The notes under the pieces are model-generated. The model had not been told where the DNA came from, made no database searches, and saw only the letters and a list, made by a program, of their open reading frames with translations. From Bacteroidota bacterium (lineage in GTDB: Bacteria; Bacteroidota; Bacteroidia; UKL13-3), in NCBI GenBank assembly GCA_947449515.1, contig CANFSD010000064.1, positions 1 to 8,097 on the forward strand: DNA of 8,097 bases. The letters run 5' to 3'. Each line of letters opens with the position of its first letter. Position 1 is the first letter of the stretch. Position numbers and translations under genes: made by a program. Positions 6,301 through 8,097 of the stretch are shown piece after piece.

Positions 6301-7692
6301 GTGGCAGATAGCAAGGTGTTTCCAGACAGCGGCAAGGCGGTTCTTAGACAAAATGCCGAAATGGACATGTTGGTGAATGCCAAAATTAAAGCAGATACAT
6401 TGAACCAATACCACGATATTGAAAAAGTTGGTATTAAAATTAATGGCCGCACCGACTGCATAGGAGCGGGAACATACACTTATTTTGACCACAACAAAAA
6501 ACCGCAGAAATTTTACTTGGATCAAATTTATGTGGTGGAGAAAAAATTCTTAGAAGGCAAAACCTTAATTCCTGATACTATTAATTTTATGGTTGGTCCA
6601 AAAATTGGATTCAGGGGAAATACCATATTACATTCCTTCAATAAAAATTTGGAATACAGTGGTTTTTTCAAAGGAATGCATAAACAATTTTTACCTAAAA
6701 CAGATTGGTTCAGAGCGGCTGCAACCATTAACCCAGATTCTGTATATATTAACCTAGTACCGCCATTAACCAATTTAAACAGACAAGCCCTTACAAATGG
6801 ATTCTTTGTGAGCAGTGATTCATCGCATGTGTATCCGGCTTTGTTTTCAAGAAAACGCAATACCAGCGACCAAGAATTATTGAAATGTGAGGGGACCTTT
6901 ACCTACAATGAAAAATTTGATGAGTTTAGGTTAGGCAGTTATGGCAAAGTATTTGGCGACGACAAACGGGGTAATTTTATGGCCATGAGCGAGCAAAAGA
7001 AAAGTGTTTATGGCGAAGGCAGGTTTAATTTTGGATTCAATTCACAAGGATTTAATATAAACAGTGCGGGCTTTGCCAATTTTAATTTGGCCGATACCAC
7101 TTTTGGCATGAAACTAACCATGTTGGTTGACATGATTTTGCCAAATGCCGCTATTAAATTGATGGTGGATTCTTTAAATGAACAATCTACTTCTGCATCT
7201 GCAGACTTTTTTGACAGCCGTGTAATTAAAGTAAGTTTACCTGAATTGGTTGAGGAAAAAACCCTTAAAAAAATGGGGGATAATATGGAAGAAGAACTGA
7301 GCAGTAAGAACATGGAAGATTTACTCAAAACCTTCTTTTTTACCGATATTACTTTGGTTTGGAATACAGCTACACGTTCTTTTGGAAGCACAGGAGAACT
7401 AGGTTTAAGGAGTATAGAAAAGAGTTTAATTGAAAGAAGGGTAAAAGGAAAAATAGAAATCACCAAAAAAAGAGGGGGCGATGATTTAGTAATTTATATC
7501 CAACAACCACAAGGCTCATGGTATTTCTTTAAATACCAAAAAGGCGTTATGGCGGTTATTAGTTCAGATATCCTTTTCAATGAAATTATTAAGGCAAATA
7601 TTGATAAAGTTTCGAAAGAGAAAGAAGATTACAAAATAAGGCAAGCCAATATTTCGGATAGAAATAAATTTGTGCGTGCACAAAAAAGATAA
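3316..7692 (+). CDS. Very large exported beta-rich protein, function unknown
   Basis: A 1458-residue protein I cannot assign a function. Residues 1-20 form a Sec signal peptide: NK, a hydrophobic core from I4 to about I13, and probable cleavage after LQA (before Q21). There is no lipobox cysteine. Residues about 45-140 look helical and carry C77 and C85. The rest, to about 1300, is alternating hydrophobic/polar sequence rich in Y, F, N, D and G, as in long beta-sheet or beta-helical proteins. Recognisable blocks include YPIFTSEVGSKVFYDYP (652-668), RFYFDVDPFTLDSL (679-692) and GKVKAYVNLEQKYAEF (895-910). A charged helix (about 1309-1340) precedes a C-terminal domain with GSWYFFKYQKGVMAVISSD (1400-1418). 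It ends in basic residues KFVRAQKR, with no aromatic terminal residue of a BAM-inserted barrel and no evident type 9 secretion domain. That suggests a periplasmic or envelope-associated location. I believe similar giant proteins occur in other Bacteroidota, from memory only. plsY follows after 3 bases. Confidence 0.85.
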   Translation: MNKILAFVLLAIIGMGPLQAQRPNSFSFDPNVFIGEFENFVGTSPNRAIRDNAEEFAGYYNAGRFNNTQKNQIIRLCNEMLNATCQISPDFEGYLKTINALVNNNQLIKFDGWHKTLSAALKRSKDDFQKFLLVSSNVFAENKLLTLGGFTWVTSTADADLIVEGEPLFLFKKLTLVCYTPGDTFELYNTSGKFYPSKNLWIGKGGRIDWTRVGLDSNKVYALIKNYKINLNDGEMVADSSNFYNLDLAAKPMLGRVIDRPMGKSQGDKSTYPQFEGYFSTFTGASYGRAKFKGGFGMRGALVIGKGNSEQKAELWFSFKNKPFMRIQSPEFFVRENKISVEKAEVTIFLDKDSIYHPQLAFNYLIDKDKVSLYRDNKMGISSAPFMDNYHNIEFYVDEIKWDLNSPKIELDNMSGDAPAKFESINYFRDINYEKIGGVLAYNPLQRIKKYTEDNKVNSFRVESYAAAFRSNISDIRIQMIDLNDKGYVNFDGPKNMVYVKRKLIDYVNAHNGRTDYDAISFNSIISSIPNAHISLINYDLVVQGVPKFYFSDSQNVYIIPKEQVVTLKKNRSMDFSGKLRAGMADFYGNNFAFDYNGFKIRLNNVDSLKFLYADDSIGMMVHVKSVIQNIYGNLEIDYPYNKSGRKRYPKYPIFTSEVGSKVFYDYPTTMKGSYDRNRFYFDVDPFTLDSLADLNLYTLALAGNFVSGGILPEMRQAIYLQPDRSLGFYIPLDSTKYNLYDNRGSAKMDLRLSNDGLVGDGTLTYLASRTSSHRFEFMLDSMNSNSHVFENDRTSLFPTVIKSSNVFTHWIPYQDTMFITNKGEPMKIAYDGAKLYGTIILTPKAMKARGNMDIEGGKLEANLFELKPVEVLSDDAVFKQMDPKDTSKVAFATGKVKAYVNLEQKYAEFTYKDFPGLNNTFVLNNYSGSFEKLKWDMIPKTLEFTGPVKPANMEAGSYLLSNKPSQDQLKYSAGSAFLTLNDYVMKVGKIPFIIVADSKVFPDSGKAVLRQNAEMDMLVNAKIKADTLNQYHDIEKVGIKINGRTDCIGAGTYTYFDHNKKPQKFYLDQIYVVEKKFLEGKTLIPDTINFMVGPKIGFRGNTILHSFNKNLEYSGFFKGMHKQFLPKTDWFRAAATINPDSVYINLVPPLTNLNRQALTNGFFVSSDSSHVYPALFSRKRNTSDQELLKCEGTFTYNEKFDEFRLGSYGKVFGDDKRGNFMAMSEQKKSVYGEGRFNFGFNSQGFNINSAGFANFNLADTTFGMKLTMLVDMILPNAAIKLMVDSLNEQSTSASADFFDSRVIKVSLPELVEEKTLKKMGDNMEEELSSKNMEDLLKTFFFTDITLVWNTATRSFGSTGELGLRSIEKSLIERRVKGKIEITKKRGGDDLVIYIQQPQGSWYFFKYQKGVMAVISSDILFNEIIKANIDKVSKEKEDYKIRQANISDRNKFVRAQKR

Positions 7693-7695
7693 AAT

Positions 7696-8097
7696 ATGAA
7701 TCAAACATTTTTAGCTATGGCAGTAGTAGCTGCCTATTTATTGGGTTCAATACCTTCGGCGGTTTGGATCGGCAAATGGTTTTTTAATATTGATGTACGC
7801 GAACATGGAAGTGGCAATGCTGGTGCAACCAATACCCTACGTGTTCTAGGGAAAAAAGCAGGAATCACTGTTTTGTTTTTAGACTTTTTAAAAGGATTGG
7901 CGGCAAGTAGTTTGGTAATGCTGCAGCATGATATCTTGGATACAGATGCCAGCTATAAAAGTTACCAAATGCTTTTTGGTGTATTGGCAGTAATTGGGCA
8001 TGTATTTCCAATTTTTGCAGGCTTTAAAGGAGGAAAAGGTATTGCAACCTTGTTAGGTATGACGGTGGGAATTAGCGGGCCAGTTTCTTTGTTATGC
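7696..8097 (+). CDS. plsY: Glycerol-3-phosphate acyltransferase PlsY, 3'-truncated by window end
   Basis: The first 134 residues of the integral-membrane enzyme that transfers an acyl group from acyl-phosphate to sn-glycerol 3-phosphate, making lysophosphatidic acid, the first step of phospholipid synthesis. Two of the three PlsY active-site motifs are visible. GSGNAGATNTLRVLG (38-52) is motif 1. GHVFPIFAGFKGGKG (101-115) is motif 2, which binds the phosphate substrate. The third lies beyond the window. Hydrophobic segments at about 5-25, 56-76 and 92-110 fit membrane helices; the GSIPSAVW start (17-24) is also typical. The family is usually about 200-220 residues, so roughly a third is missing. 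ATG 7696 lies 3 bases after the stop of the large exported protein, so the two are almost certainly cotranscribed and possibly translationally coupled. Confidence 0.95.
   Translation, partial: MNQTFLAMAVVAAYLLGSIPSAVWIGKWFFNIDVREHGSGNAGATNTLRVLGKKAGITVLFLDFLKGLAASSLVMLQHDILDTDASYKSYQMLFGVLAVIGHVFPIFAGFKGGKGIATLLGMTVGISGPVSLLC

Noticed and set aside
6528..6860. 110-codon open frame on the - strand within the large gene
   Set aside because: Same antisense shadow pattern; no recognisable domain, no promoter or ribosome binding site.
7008..7466. 152-codon open frame on the - strand within the large gene
   Set aside because: It lies antisense inside an intact, coherent coding frame; its sequence is low-complexity S/L/K/F-rich, as expected of an antisense shadow, with no start signals.
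3316..7692. Large exported protein as a TonB-dependent receptor or SusC-type outer-membrane barrel
   Set aside because: No TonB box, plug-domain motif or C-terminal aromatic residue is visible, and the protein ends in basic residues.

Overview
The window looks like an ordinary chromosomal stretch from a member of the Bacteroidota. The signs are AT-rich sequence, intergenic TAnnTTTG-type -7 boxes (the Bacteroidota promoter element), mostly weak or absent Shine-Dalgarno sequences, a Bacteroidetes-style GlmU-family protein, a zinc-ribbon-free type B ribosomal protein L31, and a very large exported beta-rich protein of a kind I associate with this phylum. I cannot place it below phylum level from sequence alone. 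I see no tRNA, rRNA, CRISPR array, insertion sequence, phage gene or attachment site.

Layout. (1) 2-112: C-terminal end of an HU-family DNA-binding protein on +. It converges on (2) a PyrR-like phosphoribosyltransferase on - (193-690), with a strong hairpin flanked by A and T tracts between them that can terminate both transcripts. (3) 691-886: a divergent intergenic region with a perfect 12-bp inverted repeat whose two arms each contain a TATATTTG -7 box pointing outward, plus a third, better-formed promoter just before (4) rpmE2 (887-1141) and its own hairpin terminator. (5) 1231-2442: a Bacteroidetes-type GlmU-like nucleotidyltransferase/acyltransferase, followed after 19 bases by (6) tpiA (2462-3226), probably one transcript. 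(7) 3316-7692: a 1458-residue protein with a signal peptide and no function I can name, followed after 3 bases by (8) plsY (7696 to the window end, truncated).

How the genes fit together. Most are housekeeping genes: nucleoid structure, pyrimidine salvage or regulation, ribosome, amino-sugar nucleotide supply for the envelope, glycolysis, and the first acylation step of phospholipid synthesis. The unusual element is the giant exported protein placed directly ahead of plsY. It fills more than half of the window and is the best candidate for undescribed biology. Evidence for a new multi-gene system is lacking: no defence, mobile or biosynthetic cluster architecture is visible. Every stretch longer than about 200 bases is occupied by a gene.
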